Assembly: GCA_003520425.1 (NCBI GenBank)
Contig: DOUU01000069.1
Span: 9,515 to 18,505 of the forward strand
DNA: 8,991 nt
Source of the DNA: Deltaproteobacteria bacterium
Lineage (GTDB): Bacteria; Myxococcota_A; UBA9160
Direction: 5' to 3'
Shown: piece by piece, positions 1-6,884 of the stretch
Layout: each line of letters begins with the position of its first letter
How positions within the stretch are numbered: the first letter of the stretch is position 1
Notes under the pieces: generated by a model
What the model was told of the DNA's origin: nothing
Databases searched by the model: none
The model's input: only the letters and a program-made list of their open reading frames with translations
Made by a program: the position numbers and the translations under genes

Positions 1-15
1 GCAGCCACTCGGGCT

Positions 16-54
16 CCCCCACGGGCGTTCACGACGCGCCCGTTCCGGAGGGGG
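16..54. other. GC-rich stem-loop at left edge
   Basis: An inner 7-bp stem (ACGGGCG at 21-27 with CGCCCGT at 37-43) closes a 9-base loop. Outside it, five C (16-20) can pair with five G (50-54) across a 6-base bulge. There is no T-run after it, so it is not a standard intrinsic terminator. It could be the end of an upstream transcript or part of the 5' region of the gene at 194. Open frames crossing it give no recognisable protein. A second small palindrome, GGGGCC-GCG-GGCCCC, lies at about 70-84. Confidence 0.4.
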
Positions 55-193
55 CTCCCTCCCGATCGATGGGGCCGCGGGCCCCGTGGCCTAGCGGAGA
101 GAGGACGAGCGGCCGATAGAAGGAAGAGACGCGACGCCCGGGCAAGAGGTTCGCACAGACGCGGCCGACCTCGGGGCGCGAAGGGAGCAGGAT

Positions 194-1027
194 ATGGAGG
201 TCCTCCTCTTCGTTCGATTCCTGAGCGCGGGGGCGGCGGTTTTCGGTGGCTTGTTCCTCGCCTTCGCGCTCGTCTACGGCCGCCTGAGCGCGATCTCCCG
301 GCGGCGACTCTATCCTGCGCCGCCACGACCGCTCACTCCCCAAGAGTTCGAGTCACTGCGGCTTTGGCAACGCCGGACCGTCTCGGCGTTCGTCCTCGCG
401 ATGGGTGCCGTCATGGCCTACGGCCTCTCGTTCGCTCTTGTGCGGTGGATTCCGCCGTGGGTCTATCTCGCGGAGTGCACGGCACTCTTGCTTCTCGCCG
501 CCGGCGCCCTCTCCATTCACTTCTCGGGGTGCTGCCCAGTGTGCAGGCGGCGGATCGGGTTCCAGTCCACGTTGCTCCTCCCCTTGGCCTGCGAGATCTG
601 CGGGGCCGTGTTTCGACCCTTGGGAACGATTGCGCCCGTCGCAGCGGCCCTCCCCCGCAACATCCATATGGTCTCGAGGATCCATATCCGCGGCTGGCCG
701 CTCTTTGCCGTTGCAGTCGGCAGGGACCCGGTGACGGGCCGGACCTTCGGCGTAGCACGCGCCTGGGTGGCCGTAGGTGATGTGGCGGTCGGAGCCGTCG
801 CGGTCGGGGGCCTGGCGGTCGGCGCAATCGCGGTAGGTGGCGTCTCGGTCGGGGCCGTCGGTTTGGGAGGCGTAGCGATCGGGCTCGCTGCGGTTGGCGG
901 ACTTGCGGCCGGCCCTCTGGCCTTGGGGGGTCTTGCGCTCGGAATCCAGGCGATGGGTGGGATTGCCATTGGACCCCACGCCCTTGGCGCCTTGACCGTG
1001 GGTTCGACTCAGACGCCTCTTCCCTAA
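194..1027 (+). CDS. Membrane protein with zinc-ribbon-like motif and C-terminal AxG pentad repeats
   Basis: I do not recognise a named family for this 277-residue protein. Hydrophobic segments at about residues 4-28, 63-83 and 89-109 should span the membrane. They are followed by a four-cysteine motif (CPVC with C114 and C117; CEIC with C133 and C136) spaced like a small zinc ribbon; C113 is an extra adjacent cysteine. After a linker, residues 192-271 are 16 tandem five-residue units of the type xAVGx, rich in Ala, Val and Gly, ending six residues before the stop. The ATG at 194 is chosen because a purine-rich ribosome-binding sequence (GGGAGCAGG) lies just upstream. The gene stands alone: the next confident gene begins 734 bases downstream. 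A weak hairpin (1034-1049) follows the stop. The repeats could form a stacked beta-structure comparable to pentapeptide-repeat proteins, but that is inference. The role is unknown; a membrane-anchored scaffold or sensor is possible. Confidence 0.85.
   Translation: MEVLLFVRFLSAGAAVFGGLFLAFALVYGRLSAISRRRLYPAPPRPLTPQEFESLRLWQRRTVSAFVLAMGAVMAYGLSFALVRWIPPWVYLAECTALLLLAAGALSIHFSGCCPVCRRRIGFQSTLLLPLACEICGAVFRPLGTIAPVAAALPRNIHMVSRIHIRGWPLFAVAVGRDPVTGRTFGVARAWVAVGDVAVGAVAVGGLAVGAIAVGGVSVGAVGLGGVAIGLAAVGGLAAGPLALGGLALGIQAMGGIAIGPHALGALTVGSTQTPLP
767..1006 (+). repeat. 16-unit in-gene 15-bp (five-residue) repeat array
   Basis: The DNA codes for 16 consecutive five-residue units with Gly fixed at position 4, a small residue (mostly Ala) at position 2 and an aliphatic residue, usually Val, Leu or Ile, at position 3. 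Examples are VAVGG, LAVGA, IAVGG, LALGG and IAIGP. From unit 3 to unit 13 every odd unit also ends in Gly, while even units end in Ala, Leu, Pro or Ile, so the true period is ten residues (30 bp). The nucleotide copies have diverged, which argues for an old array kept by selection on the protein rather than a recent slippage expansion. Confidence 0.9.
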
Positions 1028-1761
1028 AGGCCTGCAGGGGAACCTCTGCCCTTCACCTGCCGAGTGAAAGCGGAGGCGGCCCATGGCAGAAGGAGAGGCC
1101 ACGAGATCCCCGGCTGCGACCGATCCGTGTTTGCGGAGCTACCGCGTTCGGACGCGGAAGCGAGAAAGCACGAGCCCCTGCGCCCTTTCCAGCACGCACG
1201 GCAAAGAAGACGAGGCAGAGTAGGGCCGACGACACAAGCAGGAGTGTCATGTTGGTGATCGCCGGCAGCCTCTTGATTGATTCTGGTCGTGAATGTCGAC
1301 CCGGACGTGATCCAGAGCGTACCGCCCCGCCGGGAGTGGTCGGAAGCTCCCGATTGCCCAAGCGAGTCGTTCGTCAGCAGCTCCCGCGATCACTGCGCTC
1401 CTGGTGACCGAGACCGGATCCGCAAGAGAAGGTCTCCGCAGCCATGCCCGACCCGCCGAGGATCCCCGGCCTTCGGCACCGCCCTTCCGCCCTCCTCCGG
1501 GTTGAGCCCACCGCCGCACCAGCAGACCAACATGCGCCGGATCATCCACTCGGTGCGCCTTCTACCCCGCCCGGAGTGCTTGAGAGGCAAGGGGCTTCGA
1601 GGGCGCGAGATCTCTTGCGTTTCCGGGGATCTGCGCCCGGCGGCATGGGCCGGTGCGGGTCGCACTCAATCCAGGAGAATTTTTTTAGGAAGCCGAATCG
1701 AATCGCCATTTCGAGCGTATACCGAGTGTCACTGTGCCCATCTTCCTGAGGAGGCCGAAAC
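1028..1761. other. 734-base stretch without a confident gene
   Basis: It begins with a weak hairpin just after the preceding stop (GCAGGG at 1034-1039 with CTCTGC at 1044-1049, one G-T pair, no T-run). The middle holds a minus-strand relic or small ORF pair, described separately. The last 100 bases are less GC-rich, with a T7 run at about 1681-1687 and a tandem GAATCG pair near 1694-1705, and should contain the promoter of the gene at 1762. A TATACC sequence near 1718 resembles a -10 box, but no good -35 box lies at the right distance. Plus-strand open frames here read as low-complexity Arg/Pro/Ser protein and look non-coding. Confidence 0.5.
1053..1549 (-). pseudogene. Possible decayed gene or translationally coupled pair of small ORFs
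   Basis: On the minus strand a GTG-started frame (1549-1247, 100 codons) ends in a TGA that overlaps the ATG of a second frame (1250-1053, 65 codons) in the form ATGA. The first frame turns protein-like towards its end (for example LPAGRYALDHVRVDIHDQNQ). The second frame begins with a clear hydrophobic segment (TLLLVSSALLCLVFFAV) followed by basic residues, as in a membrane anchor. Synonymous positions in the second frame are strongly GC-rich, and this starts about a dozen codons before its ATG, which fits a single gene broken by a frameshift near 1250-1275. The alternative is two coupled genes; an AGAAGG sequence lies upstream of the GTG. No family is recognised. Chance open frames in GC-rich DNA remain possible. 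Confidence 0.25.
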
Positions 1762-2898
1762 ATGCAAGGGTTCAACTCGTTCACTCGCTTCGCTTCCCGC
1801 ACTCTCGTCGCCGCCCTAGCCCTTCTTCTGCCAGTCGCTGCGGCGCGAGCGGGCGGCGGAGCTTTCCTTCCCCGGCTCGTCGTCTCATCCACCATTCCCG
1901 CAAACGGCGACCTCAACCCCTATGGCGTGGCCTTCGTGCCGTTGGGCTTCCCCGCAGGGGGGGCTCTGCTTCCGGGTGACGTCCTGGTGTCGAACTTCAA
2001 CAACAGCAGCAACCAGCAGGGCACTGGGACGACCATCGTGAAGCTCACACCCAATGGCACCGTTGCGCCCTCGGTGCCGGCCGGGCAAAGCGGCAACGCA
2101 ACCACGTTTTTCCAGAGCGACCTCAACGGTCTCTCGACCGCCCTCGGTGTACTTCAGCGCGGGTTTGTCCTCGTGGGCAATGTCCCGACGACCGATGGTA
2201 CGATCAACACGATCTCCAACGGCTCGCTCCAGGTTGTGGACCGCCACGGCAACCTCCTCGACGTCCTGAACGACGCCGCATTCCTCGACAGCCCGTGGGA
2301 TCTCACCATTAACGACAATGGCGCCACCGCGCAGGTCTTCGTCTCCAATGTGCTAAGTGGCACCGTCTCGCGCATCGACATCGCCGTCGGCTCCTCGAAC
2401 ATCACCGTACTGGACAAGGTTCAGATCGCCGTCGGCTATACGCACCACCCCAACGCCGCAGCCCTCGTGCTTGGGCCCACGGGGCTCGCCTACGATCGGC
2501 AGGCGGACGTGCTCTACGTGGCATCCACGGCGGACAATGCAGTCTTCGCCGTATCCCACGCAGGCAAGGCCACGTCCCCCGTCGTAAAGGGCACTGTGGT
2601 CTTCGCCGACCCGCATCTGCGCGGACCCCTCGCCCTTGTCTTCGCGCCCAACGGGGATCTGCTCACTGCGAATGGCGACGCGGTGAACGGCGATCCGACC
2701 CACCCGAGCGAAATCGTCGAGTTCACGAAGGGAGGCACGTTCATCCGAGAGTTCAACGTGGACGCGGGTCAAGGCGGCGCCTTCGGAGTTGCCACAACCC
2801 TCATCCCCGTGAATGGCTTCAACTTTGCTGCCGTCGATGACAACGCAAACGACATTTCTGTCTATTTCCTGCCACTGGACTTGCTTGGCCTCCAATGA
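1762..2898 (+). CDS. Exported beta-propeller-like protein (NHL/SMP-30 type)
   Basis: This 378-residue protein starts with a signal peptide: basic residues up to R13, a hydrophobic core (TLVAALALLLPVA, about 14-26) and a likely signal peptidase I site after ARA at residue 30. The mature part has recurring blade-like units. Each has a turn with Gly/Pro/Asp, a short strand reporting a value (DVLVSNF at 73-79, QVFVSNV at 191-197, VLYVASTADNAVFAV at 250-264, DLLTANGD at 299-306) and then a residue pair such as IVKLTPNG or IVEFTKGG. This is the pattern of six-bladed NHL or SMP-30/gluconolactonase-like propellers. A near-perfect Shine-Dalgarno (GAGGAGG at 1748-1754, 7-base spacer) fixes the ATG. No catalytic metal-binding set can be assigned, so enzymatic activity is not claimed; it probably acts in the periplasm or outside the cell. 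It is monocistronic, converging on glgP. Confidence 0.92.
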   Translation: MQGFNSFTRFASRTLVAALALLLPVAAARAGGGAFLPRLVVSSTIPANGDLNPYGVAFVPLGFPAGGALLPGDVLVSNFNNSSNQQGTGTTIVKLTPNGTVAPSVPAGQSGNATTFFQSDLNGLSTALGVLQRGFVLVGNVPTTDGTINTISNGSLQVVDRHGNLLDVLNDAAFLDSPWDLTINDNGATAQVFVSNVLSGTVSRIDIAVGSSNITVLDKVQIAVGYTHHPNAAALVLGPTGLAYDRQADVLYVASTADNAVFAVSHAGKATSPVVKGTVVFADPHLRGPLALVFAPNGDLLTANGDAVNGDPTHPSEIVEFTKGGTFIREFNVDAGQGGAFGVATTLIPVNGFNFAAVDDNANDISVYFLPLDLLGLQ

Positions 2899-2950
2899 TT
2901 CCTTCCGGGAGATGACCTCTTGACCGCATCTGTCTCGAGGCCTTGCAGCA

Positions 2951-3022
2951 GCGCTCCGGCGGAGCGCCGGCGGACTGGATCTTCGAATGCATCCCAGTCG
3001 AGGTCGGCGCTCCGGCGGAGCG
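2951..3022. repeat. Two copies of a perfect hairpin palindrome between convergent genes
   Basis: The 16-base sequence GCGCTCCGGCGGAGCG occurs at 2951-2966 and again at 3007-3022. Each copy folds as a short stem (7 bp in the first copy, extended by C2967; 6 bp in the second) around GGC. Both lie between the stops of two genes that converge. They may work as a transcription barrier for both strands or belong to a REP-like family scattered in the genome. No T-run follows either copy. Confidence 0.6.
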
Positions 3023-3067
3023 GCTCGCGGCTCCGGACTGCCCACGGCCACCGAGGGTCGACCTCAC

Positions 3068-3096
3068 CGCCCGCAGGGGCGTGCGTCACTTTTTTT
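3068..3096 (+). terminator. Possible terminator of the propeller gene
   Basis: A 5-bp stem (CGCCC at 3068-3072 with GGGCG at 3077-3081) is followed after 8 bases by seven T (3090-3096). The T-run lies inside the last codons of the oppositely oriented glgP, where it encodes Glu-Lys-Lys. The stem is short and the gap to the T-run is longer than ideal, so this is a weak call. Confidence 0.35.
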
Positions 3097-5308
3097 CGTA
3101 TAACGTGCGGATGTAGCCACGGAGCATGCGCTCGGCGCTGAACCTCGGGATCAAGCGGCGCATCGACGTCTTCACACGCGCGAGCCACCGTACCGGAAGT
3201 CCATCCGCGTTTCGTTCGTAGAATAGCGGAATAATCTCACTGCCCAGGAGATTGAAGAGCGCCGTCGCGTCCATATCGTCCTGCTGCTCTGGATCGGCGG
3301 CACCCGACGCGATGCCCCAGCCGCTCTCGCCGTCGTACGCCTCAGACCACCATCCGTCCATGACGCTGAGATTCAGGCCTCCGTTCACCGCGACCTTCAT
3401 TCCGCTGGTTCCACTCGCCTCCTGGGGCGGACGCGGGAGGTTCAGCCAGAGGTCCACGCCGGCGACGAGGCACGGCGCGAGTTCGAGGTCGTAGTCCTCG
3501 AGAAACACGGTGCGGCTTCCGACGTTCGGTGCGTGTCGAAGCTCAAACATGTTTCGCAAAGTCTCCTTCGCTTCCCGGTCGACCGGATGGGCCTTGCCGG
3601 CGATCAGCACTTGAATGGGTCGTTCCATGTCCGCGAGCAGCCGCAGCGCGCGGTCCAGGTGACGGGTGAGAAGATGCAGGCGCTTGTAGGTGGCGACGCG
3701 GCGGGCAAAGCCTACGGTCAGCGCCGTCGGATCAAAGACGCGGAGCGCGGCCTCCACGTAGCTCGGCGGCTCGCCGCGGTTGAGACGGTCCGTGATCGAC
3801 CGCTCGCGCGCCTCGCGCACAAGCCGCTCACGCAGGTCGCAGCGTACCTGCCAAAGCTGAGCATCCGGAACCTGCGCGATCGCATCCCACATCGCGACGT
3901 CCGAAGTGCGTGTACGCCAGTCCGCTGGAAGGAACCGATCCAAGAGCGCCTGCATCGCCGGCGCCATCCACGTGACGGTATGAACCCCGTTTGTGACGTG
4001 GCCGATCGGTACATCGGCAAGCTCACGCTCGGGCCAAAGGCTTCGCCACATCGCGCGGGAGACGGCCCCGTGTTTTTCCGAGACACCGATTGACGTTCTG
4101 CTCATGCGGAGGGCGAGCGGGGTCAGATTGACCGGTTCCTGCTCGTTTCCAGGATGAAAGCGACCAAGATCGTAGAAGACCGAGTCGGGCAAGCGCAGCT
4201 CCCGCACGAGATCACCGAGGACCGGCTCCACCTCGTCCCGCGTGTACCACTCGTTGCCGGCGGCGACGGGCGTGTGGGTCGTAAACACAGTCGTCGCTCG
4301 AACCCGGGCGAGCGCTTCCTCGAGTGTGGCCCCCCCGAGGAGCAGCGTACCGAGACGCTCGAACGCGCTCAGCGCGGCGTGGCCCTCGTTCAGATGGATC
4401 AGGCTCGGCTCGATCCCCATCGCCCGGATTGCGCGTACGCCGCCGCATCCCAGGACCGCGTACTGGGCGAGACGCGTATGCCGGTCGCCGACATACAGAC
4501 GGCTCGTGATGAGGCGATCGATCGGATGGTTGTCGATGCGATCAGTGTCGAGCAAGAAGACAGGCACGCGCCCGAATTCGATGCGCCAGATCTGGATGTT
4601 CACGATTCGGCCGCGAATGCGAACCGAGACCGTGAGCGGCCGGCGCTCCCCATTGGTGACAAGCGCTGCCGGCAAACGCTCGATTTCCGTCGGCCTCCAG
4701 TACTCGATCTGCCAGCCTTGGGAATCCAGGCGCTGGTGAAAGTAGCCTTGCCGATAGAAGAGACTGATCGCGATAAAAGGCAGCGCAAGATCGGACGCAG
4801 CTTTCACGACGTCGCCCGCGAGCACACCGAGACCACCCCCATAGAGAGGAAGTGAGGAGTGGCCACCAAACTCCGAGCACAGATAAGCCACGGGCCGATC
4901 CGGTGTCACCTCTCCGGGGATCGGGGAACGCATCGCATCGGCTTCGAGTTCCGATGCGAGGCGCGCGACGCGGTGTACAAAGCTTGGGTCCTGCGCCAGC
5001 TGCTGCAGCCGGCGAGGCGGGAGCGCCTCGATCAGCCAACGTGGATTAAAGCCGCTGCGCTGCCAGAAAGACGGGTCCATGTCGCGGAAGAGGTCGGCTC
5101 CGTCTTGCGTCCAGCTCCAGCGATAGTTGTACGCAATCCGCGCCAGCGATGAGATCGGATGCGGTAGCCGCTCCTCCAACTCGGCGATCGCACGTTCGAT
5201 GTCCTGCTTGCCTGCGGCGGGCAGCTCTTGGCCGACGATTCCCCCCTGGAGCTTTTGCTCTCGGTCGGCGCCGGGGGGATCGGCCCCCTCGGTGCGCTCT
5301 TTCTCCAT
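3086..5308 (-). CDS. glgP: Alpha-glucan (glycogen/maltodextrin) phosphorylase, GT35 family
   Basis: This cytoplasmic enzyme breaks alpha-1,4-glucan chains with phosphate, releasing glucose 1-phosphate, and uses pyridoxal phosphate. The 740-residue protein belongs to the bacterial/archaeal 'more_P_ylases' branch rather than the muscle-type branch. It has an N-terminal DUF3417-like domain at about 47-125 (ending its first motif with YNYRWSWTQDG), then SEFG...LPLYGGGLGVLAGD at 145-166, HLNEGHAA at 305-312, THTPVAAGNE at 344-353, HVTNGVHTVTW at 437-447, the phosphate-site region GFARRVATYKR at 533-543, and the cofactor motif EASGTSGMK with the expected PLP lysine at K638. All key motifs are intact, so it should be active. 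The ATG at 5308 is the only reasonable start, since an in-frame TAG lies at 5318-5320; the ribosome-binding site is weak. It follows the unknown gene at 5387 in the same direction with a 77-base gap, so co-transcription is likely. No other glycogen gene is in view. Confidence 0.97.
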   Translation of the reverse strand: MEKERTEGADPPGADREQKLQGGIVGQELPAAGKQDIERAIAELEERLPHPISSLARIAYNYRWSWTQDGADLFRDMDPSFWQRSGFNPRWLIEALPPRRLQQLAQDPSFVHRVARLASELEADAMRSPIPGEVTPDRPVAYLCSEFGGHSSLPLYGGGLGVLAGDVVKAASDLALPFIAISLFYRQGYFHQRLDSQGWQIEYWRPTEIERLPAALVTNGERRPLTVSVRIRGRIVNIQIWRIEFGRVPVFLLDTDRIDNHPIDRLITSRLYVGDRHTRLAQYAVLGCGGVRAIRAMGIEPSLIHLNEGHAALSAFERLGTLLLGGATLEEALARVRATTVFTTHTPVAAGNEWYTRDEVEPVLGDLVRELRLPDSVFYDLGRFHPGNEQEPVNLTPLALRMSRTSIGVSEKHGAVSRAMWRSLWPERELADVPIGHVTNGVHTVTWMAPAMQALLDRFLPADWRTRTSDVAMWDAIAQVPDAQLWQVRCDLRERLVREARERSITDRLNRGEPPSYVEAALRVFDPTALTVGFARRVATYKRLHLLTRHLDRALRLLADMERPIQVLIAGKAHPVDREAKETLRNMFELRHAPNVGSRTVFLEDYDLELAPCLVAGVDLWLNLPRPPQEASGTSGMKVAVNGGLNLSVMDGWWSEAYDGESGWGIASGAADPEQQDDMDATALFNLLGSEIIPLFYERNADGLPVRWLARVKTSMRRLIPRFSAERMLRGYIRTLYEKK

Positions 5309-5386
5309 TCTCAGATTCTAGCCGCTCGAGGGCTGCGGCGTTACCGGATTCCGCGCGGGTGACTCAAATGCATGACTCCCCGGCAT

Positions 5387-6529
5387 CTAGCCCGAGACCC
5401 GAAGACGCGCGGTGGCTTGGGAAAGAGGCGCCCTCGGAAACCCAATCGCTCGACGGAATTCCCGGATGACGGGCAGCCTCTCGAGCCAGGGGGAGGCATC
5501 GGCTCTTGAGGGATCGACCTCACTGATGTCGCCCGCGAAGCCTTCGGGGATCTGGCTGTAGAGTCGAGGCGGTTCCTCGCTGTCGTCCAGGTAGTGATAC
5601 TCGAAGCCCGGCACGAAAAGATCTTCATCGGCGCAGACATCGATCGTACGCACCCCATAGCTCGAGATCTCGATGGTGAGGGCCTGGGGAGGCACGATCC
5701 AGATCTGTTTCGGGGCGGCGACGAACTGGTACTGGATCTTCTGGTTCCTCGAGAGGATGCGAAACTTGCGGATCTCTCCCCCGTACAGGCGGCTCCCAGA
5801 GTGGGTGACCTCGAGGATGCCGCGCGCGAAATCGGGCTCGTACCCGCGCGCAAACCGTAGGGAACCTGGATCGTTCCGGCGTGCGAACCAGCCGACCCTC
5901 TCACCATGATGAATCAGGTTGCGCGGGTCGGAGGCCGCGGTCCGCCTTGGAGCAGAAAAGTCTTGGTAGGGCTCGATCCGACGGTCCGGCGCTTGGCGTA
6001 AGACGAGACCGAGTGCGCGAAGGTCGCGCCGCACGCGATCGGCCTTGCGACTGATGAGATCCAGGGCGGGCTGGATCTCGAGGGGGAGGTTCGTCGTCTC
6101 CTCCGCGCTATAGAGCGCCACCCCGCCGTTCTCACGCACGCGCTTGAGGTCGCCCTTGCCGATCCAGTTCTCCGATTCTGAGCGCGCGAAATGGCTCGCG
6201 GAGCGCCACACCAGGGACGCGTCCTTGTAGAAATAGCGCGGAAAGATCTGCCTCTGCCGCGCCGCCTCGCCTCCAAGAAGCACATAGGCCACAAAAAATC
6301 GCGCATCCTCGTCGTAACGAAGATCTGCGAGGTAGTAGGTGGTGTCAAAAAGTCTCAGCCTGTGCCGGGGCACGTAGCCCAACGACAGCAAAAGGGATGG
6401 TCTGGCCCTCGCGCGACCTGACGGCCGGATCCGTGCGCCATGATCGATCAATGCCATGAACTCCCGCGCGACCTGCGATTTCGTGAGCTCGCAGGGTCGG
6501 ATTCCAGTGACAATTTGGGTATCGAGCAC
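5387..6529 (-). CDS. Conserved-looking protein of unknown function upstream of glgP
   Basis: I do not recognise this 380-residue protein. There is no signal peptide and no membrane segment, so it is probably cytoplasmic. The N-terminal part (1-110) is mixed alpha/beta, with an aromatic segment FDTTYYLADLRYDEDARFFVAY split around residues 61-82 and a Tyr/Phe-rich PRYFYKD at 97-103. A charged helical segment follows at 150-182. The C-terminal half (about 235-315) is rich in beta-strand sequence, including KIQYQFVAAPKQIWIVPPQ at 264-282 and FVPGFEYHYLDD at 305-316. Six or more Trp and many Tyr residues suggest a compact globular fold, perhaps binding a ligand. The start is a GTG at 6529, chosen because GGAGG sits 10 bases upstream. 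It is the first gene of a likely two-gene unit with glgP; a role in glucan metabolism is only a guess from position. Confidence 0.83.
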   Translation of the reverse strand: MLDTQIVTGIRPCELTKSQVAREFMALIDHGARIRPSGRARARPSLLLSLGYVPRHRLRLFDTTYYLADLRYDEDARFFVAYVLLGGEAARQRQIFPRYFYKDASLVWRSASHFARSESENWIGKGDLKRVRENGGVALYSAEETTNLPLEIQPALDLISRKADRVRRDLRALGLVLRQAPDRRIEPYQDFSAPRRTAASDPRNLIHHGERVGWFARRNDPGSLRFARGYEPDFARGILEVTHSGSRLYGGEIRKFRILSRNQKIQYQFVAAPKQIWIVPPQALTIEISSYGVRTIDVCADEDLFVPGFEYHYLDDSEEPPRLYSQIPEGFAGDISEVDPSRADASPWLERLPVIREFRRAIGFPRAPLSQATARLRVSG

Positions 6530-6884
6530 GTATAGCCCCCCTCCGAGCTTCCTTTAAGCGAGCGGCCGCCCCGGAACAATCGGACCCAAGGCTTCGCCCA
6601 AGGGATCCGCGAGAACATGCAAGAGAGCGCGTGCCAATGCTTGCCGCCCCGCGAAAACAGCGTCGGAACGGCCGCACCCCCGCCGGCGGGCCGAGTCTTC
6701 AGCGAGGCTCCTTCTGCTGCTCAAGCCAAATCTAGGTCTCTCGCCACAGGTGTGTGGAGGCTACGAAAGGGGGTGGTGGCCGTCGCCGCGGTTTGGTGGT
6801 GCTCGATATCCATGCTGCGCTTAAGATGCGCTGCGAACGACAGTCCTTTGGGAGCGGCGTGCGCCAGCGCAGAAGGGAAACTCG
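6530..6884. other. 355-base spacer between divergent genes
   Basis: This should carry the promoters of the unknown gene (minus strand) and of the lipoprotein gene (plus strand). I see ribosome-binding sequences at both ends: GGAGGGGGG on the minus strand at 6544-6536 and AAGGGA on the plus strand at 6873-6878. A perfect 12-base palindrome, CCCGCCGGCGGG, lies at 6679-6690, and a TAAGAT near 6822 resembles a -10 box without a matching -35. An open frame that starts near 6617 and runs into the lipoprotein gene looks spurious. Confidence 0.5.

Noticed and set aside
767..1006. CRISPR or simple tandem DNA repeat
   Set aside because: The 15-bp periodicity is continuous, in frame and diverged at the DNA level with no spacers, so it is a protein repeat.
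353..1102. Long minus-strand open frame opposite the repeat protein
   Set aside because: It reads as Arg/Asp/Gly-rich sequence with no family features and mirrors the 15-bp repeat of the real gene on the other strand, which keeps the antisense frame open.
1277..1819. 180-codon plus-strand open frame before the propeller gene
   Set aside because: The composition is Arg/Pro/Ser-rich, it overlaps the signal-peptide region of the next gene in another frame, and it lacks a ribosome-binding site.
3533..4855. Two long plus-strand open frames (3533-4093 and 4154-4855) opposite glgP
   Set aside because: They are antisense to intact phosphorylase motifs, have biased Arg/His/Asp composition and no family features.
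3086..5308. Inactive phosphorylase homologue
   Set aside because: The first conserved motif reads SEFGGH rather than the common SEFGLH, but the PLP lysine motif and the other signatures are intact, so loss of activity is not supported.
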